In this document: positions 44,790 through 53,928 of the stretch, in pieces
Numbering within the stretch: position 1 is the stretch's first letter
Layout: each line of letters opens with the position of its first letter
NCBI GenBank assembly: GCA_021413975.1
Contig: JAIOPJ010000054.1
Coordinates: 310,001 to 374,000, forward strand
Length of the DNA stretch: 64,000 nucleotides
Source of the DNA: Gemmatimonadota bacterium
GTDB taxonomy: Bacteria > Gemmatimonadota > Gemmatimonadetes > Gemmatimonadales > Gemmatimonadaceae
Direction: 5' to 3'
Program-made: the position numbers and the translations under genes
The notes under the pieces: model-generated
Seen by the model: the letters and a program-made list of their open reading frames with translations, nothing else
Told to the model about the DNA's origin: nothing
Databases searched by the model: none

Positions 44790-47422
44790 CCGCCCGTCTC
44801 CACGCCCTGCTGCCGCCGGACTCGGTCCGGCGCGTGCGCCTCCCCAACGGCCTGACGATCCTCGCCCGCCGCGACACCACCGCGCCGGTCGTCGCGATCG
44901 TCACCTGGGTGAAGGCGGGCTACTTCGACGAGACCGACGACGTGGTGGGGATCGCCCATGTGCTCGAGCACATGTACTTCAAGGGCACGCCCACGCGCGG
45001 CGTGGGCGAGATCGCACGCGAGACCAAGGCGGCCGGCGGCTACCTGAACGCCGGCACCATCTACGACCACACGCACTACTACACGGTGCTCCCGGCGTCG
45101 GGGTTCGTCGCCGGGCTCGAGGTGCAGGCGGATGCCTATGCCAACTCGGTGATCGACGCCGGCGAGCTCGCGCGCGAGCTCGAGGTCATCATCGAGGAGA
45201 CCAAGCGCAAGGCCGACACCGCGTCGGCCCTCGCCGGCGAGTCGCTCTTCGAGTTGCTCCATGACCGGCACCGGATCCGGCGATGGCGCATGGGCCGCGA
45301 GCATGCACTGCGCGGCTTCACGCGCCGGCAGGTCGCCGACTTCTACCGCGACTTCTACCGCCCGTCCAACACGGTCCTCGCGATCGTCGGCGACATCGAT
45401 CCGGACACCGCGATCGCCCACGCCACGCGCCTCTACGGGCCGATCGCCGACGCCCCGGTGGTCCGCTCCCCCGGACCGGTCGAGGAGGCCCCCAGCGGAT
45501 TCCGTGTGCGCGATTGGGAAGGCGACATCGCGCAGGCGGAGCTCGTGTTCGGCTGGCGCACGCCCGCGCTCGCGCACGCCGATACGCCGGCGCTCGACGT
45601 GCTCGCCACCGTCCTCTCCGGCGGCCGTGCCTCGCGGCTCGTGCGTGCGGCACGCGATCGCCGCCTCGTGTCGAGCGTGAGCGCCTACGACTACACGCCG
45701 ACCGAACTCGGCGTCTTCGTGGTGCACGCCACCGCGCGCGCCGACGATCTCCCGGCCGCGGCCCGCGCCCTGTGGGACCAGCTGCGCCGCGTGCGCGCCG
45801 GCGAGGTCACGGCCGGTGAGGTCGAGCGCGCGCGCTGCCTGCTCGAGGCGCAGTGGCTGCGGCGTCTCGAGTCCGCCGACGGGCAGGCCAACTTCCTCGG
45901 TGCCTGGGAACTGCTCGGCGCCTGGGATCGGGGCGTCGCCTATCACGAGGCCGTCTTCGACGTCGACGCCGCGCGCATCACCGAGGTCGCGGCGCGCTGG
46001 CTCGACCCCGATCAGGCGGCCATCGTCACCTATCGTCCCCGAGGCACCACGGCACTGGGCGCGGACGCGGCGGCGGTGCGCCGGGCGCTCGAATCCGAAC
46101 GGCCGGCGCCCCTCGACGCGACGGCGGCCCCCGCGCCGGTCGCGAGCCCTGCGCCGATGCGCGCGCGGTTCGAGCGGGTCGTCGACGGGATCCACCAGTT
46201 CCGGACGGCCAACGGCGTGCCGATCCTGGTGCGCCACCGCCCGGGGGCGTCGCTCACGCATCTCGGCTGCTTCGTCGGCGGCGGCGTGATGCAGGAGAGC
46301 GAGCACGAAGGCGGCATCAGCACGCTCATGGCGCGCGCCATGCTGCGCGGCACCACGAGCCGCTCGGCGTCCCGCCTCGCCGAGGATGCGGAACTCCTCG
46401 GCGGCGTCCCGTCCGCGAACGTCGGCACGGAGACGATGCAGTGGGCCGTCGGCGTCCCTGCCCGTCAGTTCGGCGCCGCGGCCGAGCTGCTCTCGGACCT
46501 CGTGCTCTCGCCCGTCTTCCCCGAGGACGGCGTGGAGGCGGAGCGTGCCGTGGCCCTCGCCGCCCTCGCCGCGCTGCGCGACGACATGTATCGCCAACCG
46601 ATGCGCCTCGCGGCCGGCGCCGCCTGGCCCGGGCATCCGTACGGACGCTCGACGATCGGCACCGAGGAATCGATCCGTGCCGTCTCGCGCGACGCGATCG
46701 CGCGGTGGCACGCGGCGCGCGTGCCCGCTTCCGCCGCCGTGCTGGTCGCGGTCGGCGACCTCGATCCGCAGCAGGCGGCCGATACGCTCGCGAGCCGCTT
46801 CGCCGCGCTGCGCTACGCACCGCTTCCCGACCTTCCCGCCCCGCCCTGGCCGGCCGTCTCGCTGGTCCGGGCGGAGGAACGCGAGAAGGCACAGACCGCG
46901 CTCTCGCTCCTGTTCGACGGGCCGTCGTACGGCGAGGCCGCGCGGTTCGACGCCGAGATGCTCAGCGGCGTGGCGAGCGGGCTGGGCGGACGGTTCTTCG
47001 AGGAGCTGCGCGATCGGCAGTCACTCGCCTACACGGTCATGGCCCGGCCCTTCGTGCGGCGCAACGGCGGGACCTTCGGGGCGTACATCGCGACCTCACC
47101 GGAGAAGGAGGAGCAGGCACGCGCCAGCCTGCTCCGCGAGTTCGCGCGGTTCGTGGAGGAGGAGGTCACCCCGCAGGAGCTGGACCGCGCCCGTCGCTAC
47201 GCCATCGGCGCCTGGCAGATCCGGCAGGCCTCCGGCGCATCGGTGCTCGCCGAGATCGCCGATGCCTGGATCAATGGGGCGCTCGAGGACATCGCGCGCT
47301 ATCCCGAGGACCTCGGTGCGGTCACTCCCGCGCGCATGCGCGCGGCGGCGGCGCGCTGGTTCGATCCGGATCGCCGCGTGGAAGGGATCGTGCGCGGCCG
47401 GAACGGCGCCGCCGCGCGATAG
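44786..47422 (+). CDS. M16-family zinc peptidase, two-domain
   Basis: 878 residues in two M16 halves. Seen: the first half has the inverted zinc motif H58-VLE61-H62 (AHVLEHMYFKGT) and the downstream Glu in ELEVIIEETKRKAD, so it should be catalytic. The second half, from about 460, has the same fold (VVDGIHQFRTANGVPILVRHR) but no HxxEH, as in the non-catalytic partner domain of pitrilysin-like enzymes. Known: M16 proteins degrade or process small peptides. No signal peptide is visible, so the enzyme is probably cytoplasmic despite peptide-transport neighbours. ATG overlaps the permease stop (ATGA), which puts it last in the TPR / ABC / permease operon. Converges with asnB. Confidence 0.9.
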   Translation: MTARLHALLPPDSVRRVRLPNGLTILARRDTTAPVVAIVTWVKAGYFDETDDVVGIAHVLEHMYFKGTPTRGVGEIARETKAAGGYLNAGTIYDHTHYYTVLPASGFVAGLEVQADAYANSVIDAGELARELEVIIEETKRKADTASALAGESLFELLHDRHRIRRWRMGREHALRGFTRRQVADFYRDFYRPSNTVLAIVGDIDPDTAIAHATRLYGPIADAPVVRSPGPVEEAPSGFRVRDWEGDIAQAELVFGWRTPALAHADTPALDVLATVLSGGRASRLVRAARDRRLVSSVSAYDYTPTELGVFVVHATARADDLPAAARALWDQLRRVRAGEVTAGEVERARCLLEAQWLRRLESADGQANFLGAWELLGAWDRGVAYHEAVFDVDAARITEVAARWLDPDQAAIVTYRPRGTTALGADAAAVRRALESERPAPLDATAAPAPVASPAPMRARFERVVDGIHQFRTANGVPILVRHRPGASLTHLGCFVGGGVMQESEHEGGISTLMARAMLRGTTSRSASRLAEDAELLGGVPSANVGTETMQWAVGVPARQFGAAAELLSDLVLSPVFPEDGVEAERAVALAALAALRDDMYRQPMRLAAGAAWPGHPYGRSTIGTEESIRAVSRDAIARWHAARVPASAAVLVAVGDLDPQQAADTLASRFAALRYAPLPDLPAPPWPAVSLVRAEEREKAQTALSLLFDGPSYGEAARFDAEMLSGVASGLGGRFFEELRDRQSLAYTVMARPFVRRNGGTFGAYIATSPEKEEQARASLLREFARFVEEEVTPQELDRARRYAIGAWQIRQASGASVLAEIADAWINGALEDIARYPEDLGAVTPARMRAAAARWFDPDRRVEGIVRGRNGAAAR

Positions 47423-47427
47423 CGGAC

Positions 47428-49383
47428 TCAGACGCTCGGTCGCCACTCCCGCCACCACGCGATCAGTTGCAGCACGGCCCACATCGCGTGCCCGTTGCCG
47501 GCGCGGCCCCTGCGCACGCGATCCCACTCCGCTCGCACCGTCTCGGCGCGCAGGAACGGCAGCTCGCGCAACGACGCCGGCGACATGAGCTCCTCCGCCC
47601 AGGGACGCAACGGGCCCATGAGCCACCCGCGCACGGGCATGGTGAACCAGCGCTTGGGACGCTCCCAGAGCGGCCGCGGCACGTAGCGCGCCAGCACCTC
47701 GCGCAACGCCCACTTGGTCACGCCGTCACGCAGCTTCATCCGGTGGGGCATCCGCCACGCGAACTCGAGCACGCGATGATCGAGCAGCGGCGCGCGCACC
47801 TCGAGCCCCACCGACATCCCCGCGCGGTCGATCTTCGCGAGCAGGTCATCGGGTAGATACGTGACCTGGTCGGCGAGCATCATCCGCTCCGGGAGCGAGA
47901 GCTGGGCGTGGCGTTCCAGCACCTCGGGGACCCGGTCGGGCGCTTCCTCCGCGATGTCGAGGAGTGCGCGAGGGTCGAGCCAGGCCGATCGCAACGAGCG
48001 ATAGCCCTCCAGCGGACGCTCGGCGCCGAACAGCATCCCCACCTTCTGCAGACGCTCGCCGATCAACGGCGGACGCTGCGAACGCGGCACCACCGCGAGC
48101 AACACTGCGGCGATCGCGTCCCAACGCTCGGCCGACAGGGCGAGCATCGCCCGGCTGATCGGGCCGCGCAACGCGGGCGGCGTGGCCTCCACGCGCGAGA
48201 TCAGTCGCCGCCCCTGCTCGTAGCGCGTGTAGCCGGCGAAGAGCTCGTCGCCGCCGTCGCCGCAGATCGCCACCGTCACGTCGCGCCGCGCCAGGCGGCA
48301 GAGCAGCACCGTCGGGATCGCCGACGGATCGGCCAGTGGCTCGTCGAGGATCCGCGGCAGTTCGGGAACGAGCGCGGTGGCCTCGTTGCCGTCGAGTCTC
48401 AGCGAGGTGTGCCGCGTCCCGAGATGCGCCGCGATCCGTGCCGCATCGGCCGTCTCGTCGATCGCGTCGTCGGTGAATCCGATCGTGAAGGTCCGCACCG
48501 GCTCCGTCGCCACCTGCTGCATGAGCGCGACCGTGAGCGCCGAGTCCACGCCGCCCGAGAGGAGCGCGCCGAGCGGGACGTCCGACTCCAGCCGCTCGCG
48601 CGTTGCGAGCAGGAGCAGGTCGCTGAGCCGCTCCATCGCGGCCCCTTCGTCGGTGATCCGCGTCGCCGCGCCGGCATCGGCCACGCGCTCGGCCTCCCAC
48701 CAGGGTTCGCTCGGAGGCAGTCCCGCCTCGGCGTCGGTGAGGGTGAGCAGGTGACCTGGCGCGAGCTTGATCACGTCGCGGTAGATCGACCCGGGGGCCG
48801 GCACGTAGAGGTACCGGGCGTAGCCCGCGAGCTGCGTGAGGTCCACGCGCCGCGCGAAGTCCGGGTCGACCGCGAGCGCCTTGAGCTCGGAGGCGAAGAG
48901 CACGAGTCCCGGGGCGCGGTACACGAAGAGCGGCTTCTTGCCGAGCCGGTCGCGCACCAGCGTGAGCGCGCGCGTCTGCGTGTCCCAGAGCGCGATCGCG
49001 AACATCCCGGCGAAACGGGGGAGCGCGTCGCGGAGCCCCCACTGCTCGACGGCGGCGAGGATCACCTCGGTGTCCGAATGCCCGCGAAAGGCGTGTCCCG
49101 CGGCCGCGAGCTCGCCGCGCAACGTCCGGTGATTGTAGATCTCGCCGTTGAAGGCGATCACGTAACGGCCGTTCCCCGATCGCATCGGCTGATGGCCCGC
49201 CGGCGTCAGGTCGAGGATCGAGAGCCGGCGGAAGCCGAATCCCACGCCGGCCCCGGCGTCGTGCCACTCACCGGCGTCGTCGGGGCCGCGATGCTCGAGC
49301 GTCGCCGACATCCGCAGGAGTGACTCGCCCAATCCGGCGCGCCGGTCGGGGCGCGTCGTGAGGATGCCCGCGAGACCGCACAT
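47428..49383 (-). CDS. asnB: Asparagine synthase, glutamine-hydrolysing (AsnB)
   Basis: Makes asparagine from aspartate with ATP and glutamine. Seen: 651 residues, with the class II amidotransferase N-terminus MCGLAGIL (Cys2 nucleophile exposed after Met removal), RRLSILDLTPAGHQPM, FNGEIYNHRTLR, and the synthetase PP-loop LLSGGVDSALTVALM, then ICGDGGDELFAGYTRY. Length is at the long end for the family but typical of the AsnB group with a C-terminal extension. Some relatives amidate peptides or sugars instead of aspartate, so this assignment is good but not exclusive. It is followed by a DUF2461 gene 17 bases upstream on the same strand. Confidence 0.92.
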   Translation of the reverse strand: MCGLAGILTTRPDRRAGLGESLLRMSATLEHRGPDDAGEWHDAGAGVGFGFRRLSILDLTPAGHQPMRSGNGRYVIAFNGEIYNHRTLRGELAAAGHAFRGHSDTEVILAAVEQWGLRDALPRFAGMFAIALWDTQTRALTLVRDRLGKKPLFVYRAPGLVLFASELKALAVDPDFARRVDLTQLAGYARYLYVPAPGSIYRDVIKLAPGHLLTLTDAEAGLPPSEPWWEAERVADAGAATRITDEGAAMERLSDLLLLATRERLESDVPLGALLSGGVDSALTVALMQQVATEPVRTFTIGFTDDAIDETADAARIAAHLGTRHTSLRLDGNEATALVPELPRILDEPLADPSAIPTVLLCRLARRDVTVAICGDGGDELFAGYTRYEQGRRLISRVEATPPALRGPISRAMLALSAERWDAIAAVLLAVVPRSQRPPLIGERLQKVGMLFGAERPLEGYRSLRSAWLDPRALLDIAEEAPDRVPEVLERHAQLSLPERMMLADQVTYLPDDLLAKIDRAGMSVGLEVRAPLLDHRVLEFAWRMPHRMKLRDGVTKWALREVLARYVPRPLWERPKRWFTMPVRGWLMGPLRPWAEELMSPASLRELPFLRAETVRAEWDRVRRGRAGNGHAMWAVLQLIAWWREWRPSV

Positions 49384-49400
49384 GGGCTCGGCTCCCCGCC

Positions 49401-50126
49401 CTAGCGGGACTTCGCGGCGGGGAATCCCAGCGCACCGTTCAACCACCGTACGAGCGGCAGGAGCGCGGCGTAGTCCTTCATGATCGTGTCAACGAGCTTG
49501 GCCGAGGTCGCGTCGGCGTCGCTCATCTCGCGCGAGGCGGTGAAGCTGTTGAACCTGAGCCAGTGCGCCGCCGGATGGTCGGGCGCGTAGCCCCGCGGCA
49601 CGCGCGTGAGGCGCACCCCCGCCTCCTCGTCGCTCAGGCCGCCGAACCGCTTGGTGAACGCGGGGGCCTTCACGATCCGCTCGAAGGCGCGCTGCTCATC
49701 GACGATCCTCTCGCGCAGCACGCCGAGCAGGGGGCGCGGCGGCATCCAGAATCCGGCGGCGACCATCGACGCGCCCGGCTCGAGATGGAAGTAGAACCCC
49801 GCGCCCCCATGGGCATCGCGCCCCACGCCCCGCCCCGCGTCGCGATGGAAGACCCAGAGCGCCGCGTGCGTCTTGTACGGCGACTTGTCGTGCGAGAACC
49901 GCACGTCGCGATGGATCCGGAAGAGCGCCCGCTTGGGTGGCGCCACGAACTCCGGCGCGAGCTTCGCGAACCGCACGTCGAGCTCCTCCGCGAGCAGCTT
50001 GAGCGGCACGAGGATCTCGCGCTCGTACGTCGGCCGGCGTTCCTCGAACCAGGGCTTCGCGTTGTGCCGCTTGAGGCCGCGCAGGAAGGTGAGCGCCTCG
50101 GGGCGGAACCTCGTGAAGGCGCTCAT
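49401..50126 (-). CDS. DUF2461-family protein
   Basis: 241 residues. Seen: FTRFRPEALTFLRGLKRHNAKPWF start, FRIHRDVRFSHDKSPYKTH, GFYFHLEPGASMVAAGFWMPP and the late AALLPLVRWLNGALG segment, all characteristic of DUF2461 (TIGR02453). Known: the family is widely distributed in bacteria and its function is not established; structures show a beta-barrel-like fold. No membrane segment or signal. ATG 50126 begins the family's core; the ORF extension to 50216 adds an arginine-rich stretch that overlaps the M28 gene end and was rejected. Lies ten bases after the M28 gene stop and before asnB on the same strand. Confidence 0.88.
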   Translation of the reverse strand: MSAFTRFRPEALTFLRGLKRHNAKPWFEERRPTYEREILVPLKLLAEELDVRFAKLAPEFVAPPKRALFRIHRDVRFSHDKSPYKTHAALWVFHRDAGRGVGRDAHGGAGFYFHLEPGASMVAAGFWMPPRPLLGVLRERIVDEQRAFERIVKAPAFTKRFGGLSDEEAGVRLTRVPRGYAPDHPAAHWLRFNSFTASREMSDADATSAKLVDTIMKDYAALLPLVRWLNGALGFPAAKSR

Positions 50127-50136
50127 GCTGCGCGGC

Positions 50137-51459
50137 TCAACGGCGAGGCGGGGCCGGCAGACGCGCGCCGCCCGGCGCCCCCACCACGGTCGTGAGCGAC
50201 CGATGTCCGTCGGCACCGACCGCGCGCACCCCCACCCAGACGTCGTCGAGTTGCTCGTCGAGCAGGAACTCGGTCACGTTCCCCGCGTTCACGATGCGCG
50301 TGTAGGTCGGCACGGTCGTGCGGCGCACCAGCAGTTCGTACGCCGTGGCGCCGGCGACGGGTGACCATCGGATCGTGAAGGACTGTCCGCCCGAGTCCCG
50401 GTCGCGGGCGTAGGCGGTCTGCTCGGGGCGCGCCGGCGCCGCCGCGAGCGAGACGACCGTCGCGAGGTTGAGGCGCGCGACCTTCGCGACGTAGCCGAAG
50501 TTCACGTCCGCCAGCGAGTCGGTCGGGAGATGCTGCCGCTTGTAGTTCTCCAGGCGCTCCGTGAATCGCAGCCCCGGGATGCCGCGCTCGACGTACGGGC
50601 GATGATCCCCGCCGCGGCCCAGCCGGTCGAGCCGCAGCACCGGCAGCACCTCGAACGCCGGCTGGTAGAGTGCGCCGATCGCCCACACATAGCGGGCCAG
50701 CTCCCCGCCGCCGATCGCGAGCGAGTCCACCGCGAACACGCGGACCGACACCGAGTCCCGGCGGCCGTCGTCGGCGACCACGTTGCCGATGATGTCGTCG
50801 GTGAACGCCGCCGTGACCTGCTTCCCCTCACGCTTGAGCCGCTCGGCGAACTGCGTCGACCCGAGCAGGCCCTGCTCCTCGCCGGTGTAGAGGATGAACG
50901 CGACCGACGCGTCGAGCCCGTGGGGGAAGCGCTTCCCGACCACGCGCGCGAGTTCCATCACCGCCACGGTGCCGGAGCCATCGTCGTCGGCGCCCGGGGC
51001 GTCGGCGGTGAAGTCCATGGAGTTGGTCGAGCAGATGCACGAGTCGTAGTGCCCGCCGATCACCACCACGCGGGAGGTGTCACGCCCGGGGAGCCAGGCG
51101 ACCACGTTGACCATCCGCACCTGCGGCCGCTCCGGCGATCGCCCCACGACCGCGGTGCCGGTGTCGTACTCGATCCGCAGGCAGTCATTGCAATCCTTCG
51201 AGTACTGCGTCAGCTGGGCGTGGATCCAGCGCCGCGCCGCGCCGATCCCGCGCGTCGCCGAGAGCGTGTCGCTCATGGTGTGCCGCGTCCCGAACGCGAC
51301 GAGCGTCGAGTCGTTCGTGCGCATCCGCGCCGCCGAGACGTCGCCGAGCGCCGCCGCGATGCGGGCGTCCTTCGCGAGACCGAGCGTCGAGGGCGCCTGG
51401 GCGCCCACGGGGATGGAGGCCGCGACGAGGGTCGCGGCAAGGAAGAGGGATCGGCGCAT
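50137..51459 (-). CDS. M28-family zinc peptidase with C-terminal fibronectin-like domain, secreted
   Basis: 440 residues. Seen: signal peptide MRRSLFLAATLVAASIPVGA (1-20), M28 zinc ligands in GGHYDSCIC (His/Asp), PGADDDGSGTVAVMEL (bridging Asp), the catalytic Glu in YTGEEQGLLGS, a further Asp in TDDIIGN and the last His in GRGGDHRPYVERG. A C-terminal FN3-like beta domain (about 345-440) with RWSPVAGATAYELLVRRT follows. Known: similar proteins are secreted aminopeptidases. Upstream by 33 bases is the cyclic-nucleotide-binding protein and downstream by 10 bases the DUF2461 gene. The pair of M28 enzymes in this window differ in that only this one has the FN3 tail. Confidence 0.92.
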   Translation of the reverse strand: MRRSLFLAATLVAASIPVGAQAPSTLGLAKDARIAAALGDVSAARMRTNDSTLVAFGTRHTMSDTLSATRGIGAARRWIHAQLTQYSKDCNDCLRIEYDTGTAVVGRSPERPQVRMVNVVAWLPGRDTSRVVVIGGHYDSCICSTNSMDFTADAPGADDDGSGTVAVMELARVVGKRFPHGLDASVAFILYTGEEQGLLGSTQFAERLKREGKQVTAAFTDDIIGNVVADDGRRDSVSVRVFAVDSLAIGGGELARYVWAIGALYQPAFEVLPVLRLDRLGRGGDHRPYVERGIPGLRFTERLENYKRQHLPTDSLADVNFGYVAKVARLNLATVVSLAAAPARPEQTAYARDRDSGGQSFTIRWSPVAGATAYELLVRRTTVPTYTRIVNAGNVTEFLLDEQLDDVWVGVRAVGADGHRSLTTVVGAPGGARLPAPPRR

Positions 51460-51492
51460 GAGAGGGGGTGTCGGTGAGGGCCCCGCGCGCGA

Positions 51493-51963
51493 TCAGAACA
51501 TCGACATCGCGAGGAAGCTGCGGAGTGAATCGTTGGTCGCGCGGAGTCGCCCCGACTGCAGGCGCACGCACGACCAGAGCACCTTGTAGGCGATGTCGCG
51601 GTTGAAGTCGAGCAACAGGTCGAAGTCGCTCCGCGAGATCGTGAGCACCTTGGTGCCGCCGTTGGAGATCGCGTCGGTCGACCGCTCGCTGCGGTCGAAG
51701 ACCGACATCTCGCCGAAGAGGGCCCCCGGCTTGAGCACCGCGAGTGCCTCCTCGCCGCTCCCCGGCACCACGCGCGAGATCCGCACGTCGCCCGAGACGA
51801 TCAGGTAGAGCCGGCTGCCGGCCTCGCCCTCGCGGAAGATGTACTCCCCCGAGACGAACTCCTGCGTGCGACAGACCTCGGCGACGCGCGCGAGTTCGCC
51901 GTCGTCGAGGTCCTGGAAGATCGCCACGCCGCGCAGCAGCGCGACCGTATCGGACATCGTCAT
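51493..51963 (-). CDS. Cyclic nucleotide-binding domain protein
   Basis: 156 residues. Seen: a single Crp/cNMP-type beta-roll domain, from about ALLRGVAIFQDLDDGELARV to ISRSDFDLLLDFN, with the phosphate-binding cassette region GEMSVFDRSERSTDA (Arg and Ser/Thr contacts as in CAP). No helix-turn-helix follows, so it is not a DNA-binding Crp; the remaining 25 residues form a helix (AYKVLWSCVRLQSGRLRATND). Known: lone CNB domains often regulate other proteins or enzymes, or in photosynthetic or magnetotactic bacteria act as sensors. Probably cytoplasmic. Precedes the M28 gene by 33 bases. No adenylate or diguanylate cyclase is in the window. Confidence 0.85.
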   Translation of the reverse strand: MTMSDTVALLRGVAIFQDLDDGELARVAEVCRTQEFVSGEYIFREGEAGSRLYLIVSGDVRISRVVPGSGEEALAVLKPGALFGEMSVFDRSERSTDAISNGGTKVLTISRSDFDLLLDFNRDIAYKVLWSCVRLQSGRLRATNDSLRSFLAMSMF

Positions 51964-52101
51964 CCTCGGGGCAACAGGGGGCTACGGCGAAGCTACGGGG
52001 CCGCAGGGGTCGCTGGCAAGGCGAACGGGCACCGGGGGAGGGGGCTCTCGGGCCCCCGCAGGCGCCCCACCGTCACGTTGAGGAACGAGCCCGCGAGGAC
52101 T

Positions 52102-52107
52102 TAGCAT
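52102..52107 (+). promoter_or_regulatory. Candidate -10 for a leaderless gene
   Basis: TAGCAT ends five bases before the ATG at 52113, and TTGAGG (52078-52083) lies 18 bases upstream. The geometry places the start of transcription at or beside the start codon, with no room for a ribosome site. Confidence 0.4.
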
Positions 52108-52112
52108 TCCGG

Positions 52113-52619
52113 ATGCCATCTGAACACACTGCGGCCGCGCTCGCGTTCCTGCCGGCGTTCCTGGCTGTGATCGCGATCGCTCCCGTCGCGGTCGCCGCGC
52201 AGCAGCGTGTCACCGCGGCGCCTCAGGTCGAAGCCCGTCTCGACGCGATCCTCTCGCCGAACGGCGGCGCCATGCTCGGCGTGGGAGTCAACGTGCGCGC
52301 CGGCTGGTACACGCGGCTCGGTCTGGCACTCAGCGCCGGCGCCATCAGCTCCGCCGGCGCACTCGAGGACACGCAGCGGCTCGACGCGACGGCCCGTTTC
52401 CTCTTCGATCCGTTCGCCGAGGGCCGTCGCGCCTTCTATGCGGGGGCCGGTCTGGGCGCCCGACGCGCTGCGTCGGGCGACGTCGAGGGACTGCTGCTCG
52501 GCATCGTCGGCGCCGAGGGACCGAGCGCGGGGCGCGTCGTGCCGTCGGTCGAGCTCACGCTCGGCGGTGGGGCGCGCCTGGGGGTGGTGCTCCGGTCACG
52601 GCGGCCGCAGGGTCGCTGA
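52113..52619 (+). CDS. Exported protein of unknown function, beta-barrel-like
   Basis: 168 residues. Seen: a signal peptide (PSEHTAAALAFLPAFLAVIA within about 2-24, ending VAVAAQ) and a body of alternating short hydrophobic strands separated by Gly/Asp turns (NGGAMLGVGVNVRAGWYTR, RRAFYAGAGLGARRA, VELTLGGGARLGVVLRS), a pattern of small outer-membrane beta barrels. The family is not recognised. The start is the first ATG after a TAGCAT -10; no ribosome site. It converges with the following minus-strand gene across a hairpin terminator. Confidence 0.65.
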   Translation: MPSEHTAAALAFLPAFLAVIAIAPVAVAAQQRVTAAPQVEARLDAILSPNGGAMLGVGVNVRAGWYTRLGLALSAGAISSAGALEDTQRLDATARFLFDPFAEGRRAFYAGAGLGARRAASGDVEGLLLGIVGAEGPSAGRVVPSVELTLGGGARLGVVLRSRRPQGR

Positions 52620-52626
52620 GACGCGA

Positions 52627-52655
52627 GAGGCCCCGGAGCATCGCCCCGGGGCCTC
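52627..52655. terminator. Hairpin between convergent genes
   Basis: A 10-bp perfect stem (52627-52636 with 52646-52655, arm GAGGCCCCGG) and nine-base loop lie 7 bases past the plus-strand gene and 20 bases before the minus-strand stop. No T-tract; direction could be both. Confidence 0.5.
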
Positions 52656-52675
52656 GTACCGATCGCGCCGCCGAC

Positions 52676-53023
52676 CTACGCCGCGCTGACCGTGTCGAAC
52701 TCGCCAGCGGTCGCGGACTCCGCCCGCTCCTCTGCCGCATCGCTCGGCATCTCCGCCGCAGGTGCGGTCCCGGGCTCCTGTCGCTTGGTCGGCGCAGCGA
52801 AGCGCTCACCGAGGACGCGGAGATCCGTGATCTCCTTCTTGCTCAGTTCATGGTACCGCTCGGCGAAGTACGCCGTCGTCTCGTCGAACCACTCGCGCAT
52901 GTGTTCCGGGTCGGACCCGATCACGCCACACCGCATGATGTGCTGGAACAACTCGTCGCGAGCCTGATCGAACGCTGACGGGGGGGCCGCCATCGGACGG
53001 CCGCGGTTTCTCTGTCTGCTCAT
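52676..53023 (-). CDS. Small soluble protein of unknown function
   Basis: 115 residues beginning MSRQRNRGRPMAAPPSAFD. Seen: a basic N-terminus, a helical segment of about 60 residues rich in charged pairs (ARDELFQHIMRCGVIGSDPEH, WFDETTAYFAERYHELSKKEIT), and an acidic/Ala-rich tail. No signal, membrane segment or motif I recognise. Evidence for being real: the coding pattern fits its neighbours, it lies between a hairpin terminator and a divergent promoter region with 7-3-7 palindrome. ATG 52993 is an alternative start removing the basic tail. Function not assigned. Confidence 0.6.
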   Translation of the reverse strand: MSRQRNRGRPMAAPPSAFDQARDELFQHIMRCGVIGSDPEHMREWFDETTAYFAERYHELSKKEITDLRVLGERFAAPTKRQEPGTAPAAEMPSDAAEERAESATAGEFDTVSAA

Positions 53024-53044
53024 CTCGTCCGGAGGTAGGGTCGT

Positions 53045-53061
53045 GGACGGGCGTCCCGTCC
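53045..53061. promoter_or_regulatory. Palindrome in the divergent region of the small protein and DsbA-like genes
   Basis: GGACGGG-CGT-CCCGTCC is a perfect 7-3-7 inverted repeat in a 145-bp divergent intergenic region. It could be an operator or fold in the leader. No consensus to a known regulator. Confidence 0.3.
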
Positions 53062-53168
53062 GCACCGGAAAGCTAATCGGAGGGCGTCGCATCTCCTACC
53101 CCGGAGGGTCGGGCAGTGTAAGTTTGGGGTCGTCCTTCCCCCAGGTTCCCAGCGGAGAGTCCCCGAAC

Positions 53169-53906
53169 GTGTCCAAGCTCAAAGGCTCCAAGTCCAGCCC
53201 CTTCGGGGCGATCATCGCCCTCGTCGCCATCGTCGGCGTGGTCGCCATCGGCTGGGTGATGTCCCGGCCGACCAAGGTCGTCACCCTCGACCCGGCCTCG
53301 GGTGGGAACCTCAGTGCCCTCGGCGTCGTGGTCGGCAGCCCCACCGCCCTGGTCGAGGTCGTCGAGTTCGGCGACTTCGAGTGCCCCGGCTGCGGCTACT
53401 TCGCCACCATCGAGGAGCCGGACATCATGGCCCGCCTGGTCGCGACCGGCGAGGTGCGCTTCCGCTTCATGGATTTCCCGCTCAGCGTGCACCAGAACGC
53501 CGTCGCGGCCCACAATGCCGCGGCCTGCGCCAACGAGCAGGGGAAGTTCTGGGAGATGCACGACGCGATCTACCGCAACCAAGACCGCTGGAACGGCCAG
53601 GCCACGGCCGATCCCAGGCGCCCGCTCAAGCAGCTCGCCGGGGACGTCGGGGCCGACGTCAAGAAGTGGGAGGAGTGCTTCGACTCGGGCCGCATGCTCC
53701 CGCAGATCGCCGCCAATCGGCGGGAGGGTGAACGGTTGCGCGTCCAGTACACGCCGTCGTTCAAGATCGGGGATCAGTTGATTCCGGGGAGCATGACGTA
53801 CGACCAGATGCGCCAGCTGGCCACGGCCGAGAAGATCCGGATCATGGCGAACCAGAGCCTCGAGACCGGGAAGCCCGTGGCCTCGCCTCCGGCCAAGAAT
53901 CCCTGA
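53169..53906 (+). CDS. Membrane-anchored DsbA-family thioredoxin-fold protein
   Basis: 245 residues. Seen: a single N-terminal membrane helix (FGAIIALVAIVGVVAIGWVM, about 12-31) that anchors it with the catalytic domain outside, then a thioredoxin fold with CPGC in EFGDFECPGCGYF, FMDFPLSVHQNA, and YTPSFKIGDQLI with the cis-Pro (TP). Known: the CPxC active site plus the inserted helical region defines DsbA-like thiol oxidases and related disulfide enzymes. Likely substrate: exported proteins needing disulfides or heme ligation. GTG 53169 has GGAGAG upstream. The DsbB partner is not in the window. Followed by a strong bidirectional terminator. Confidence 0.88.
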   Translation: MSKLKGSKSSPFGAIIALVAIVGVVAIGWVMSRPTKVVTLDPASGGNLSALGVVVGSPTALVEVVEFGDFECPGCGYFATIEEPDIMARLVATGEVRFRFMDFPLSVHQNAVAAHNAAACANEQGKFWEMHDAIYRNQDRWNGQATADPRRPLKQLAGDVGADVKKWEECFDSGRMLPQIAANRREGERLRVQYTPSFKIGDQLIPGSMTYDQMRQLATAEKIRIMANQSLETGKPVASPPAKNP

Positions 53907-53928
53907 GTCCCGACGCTCGATCCAAGTG

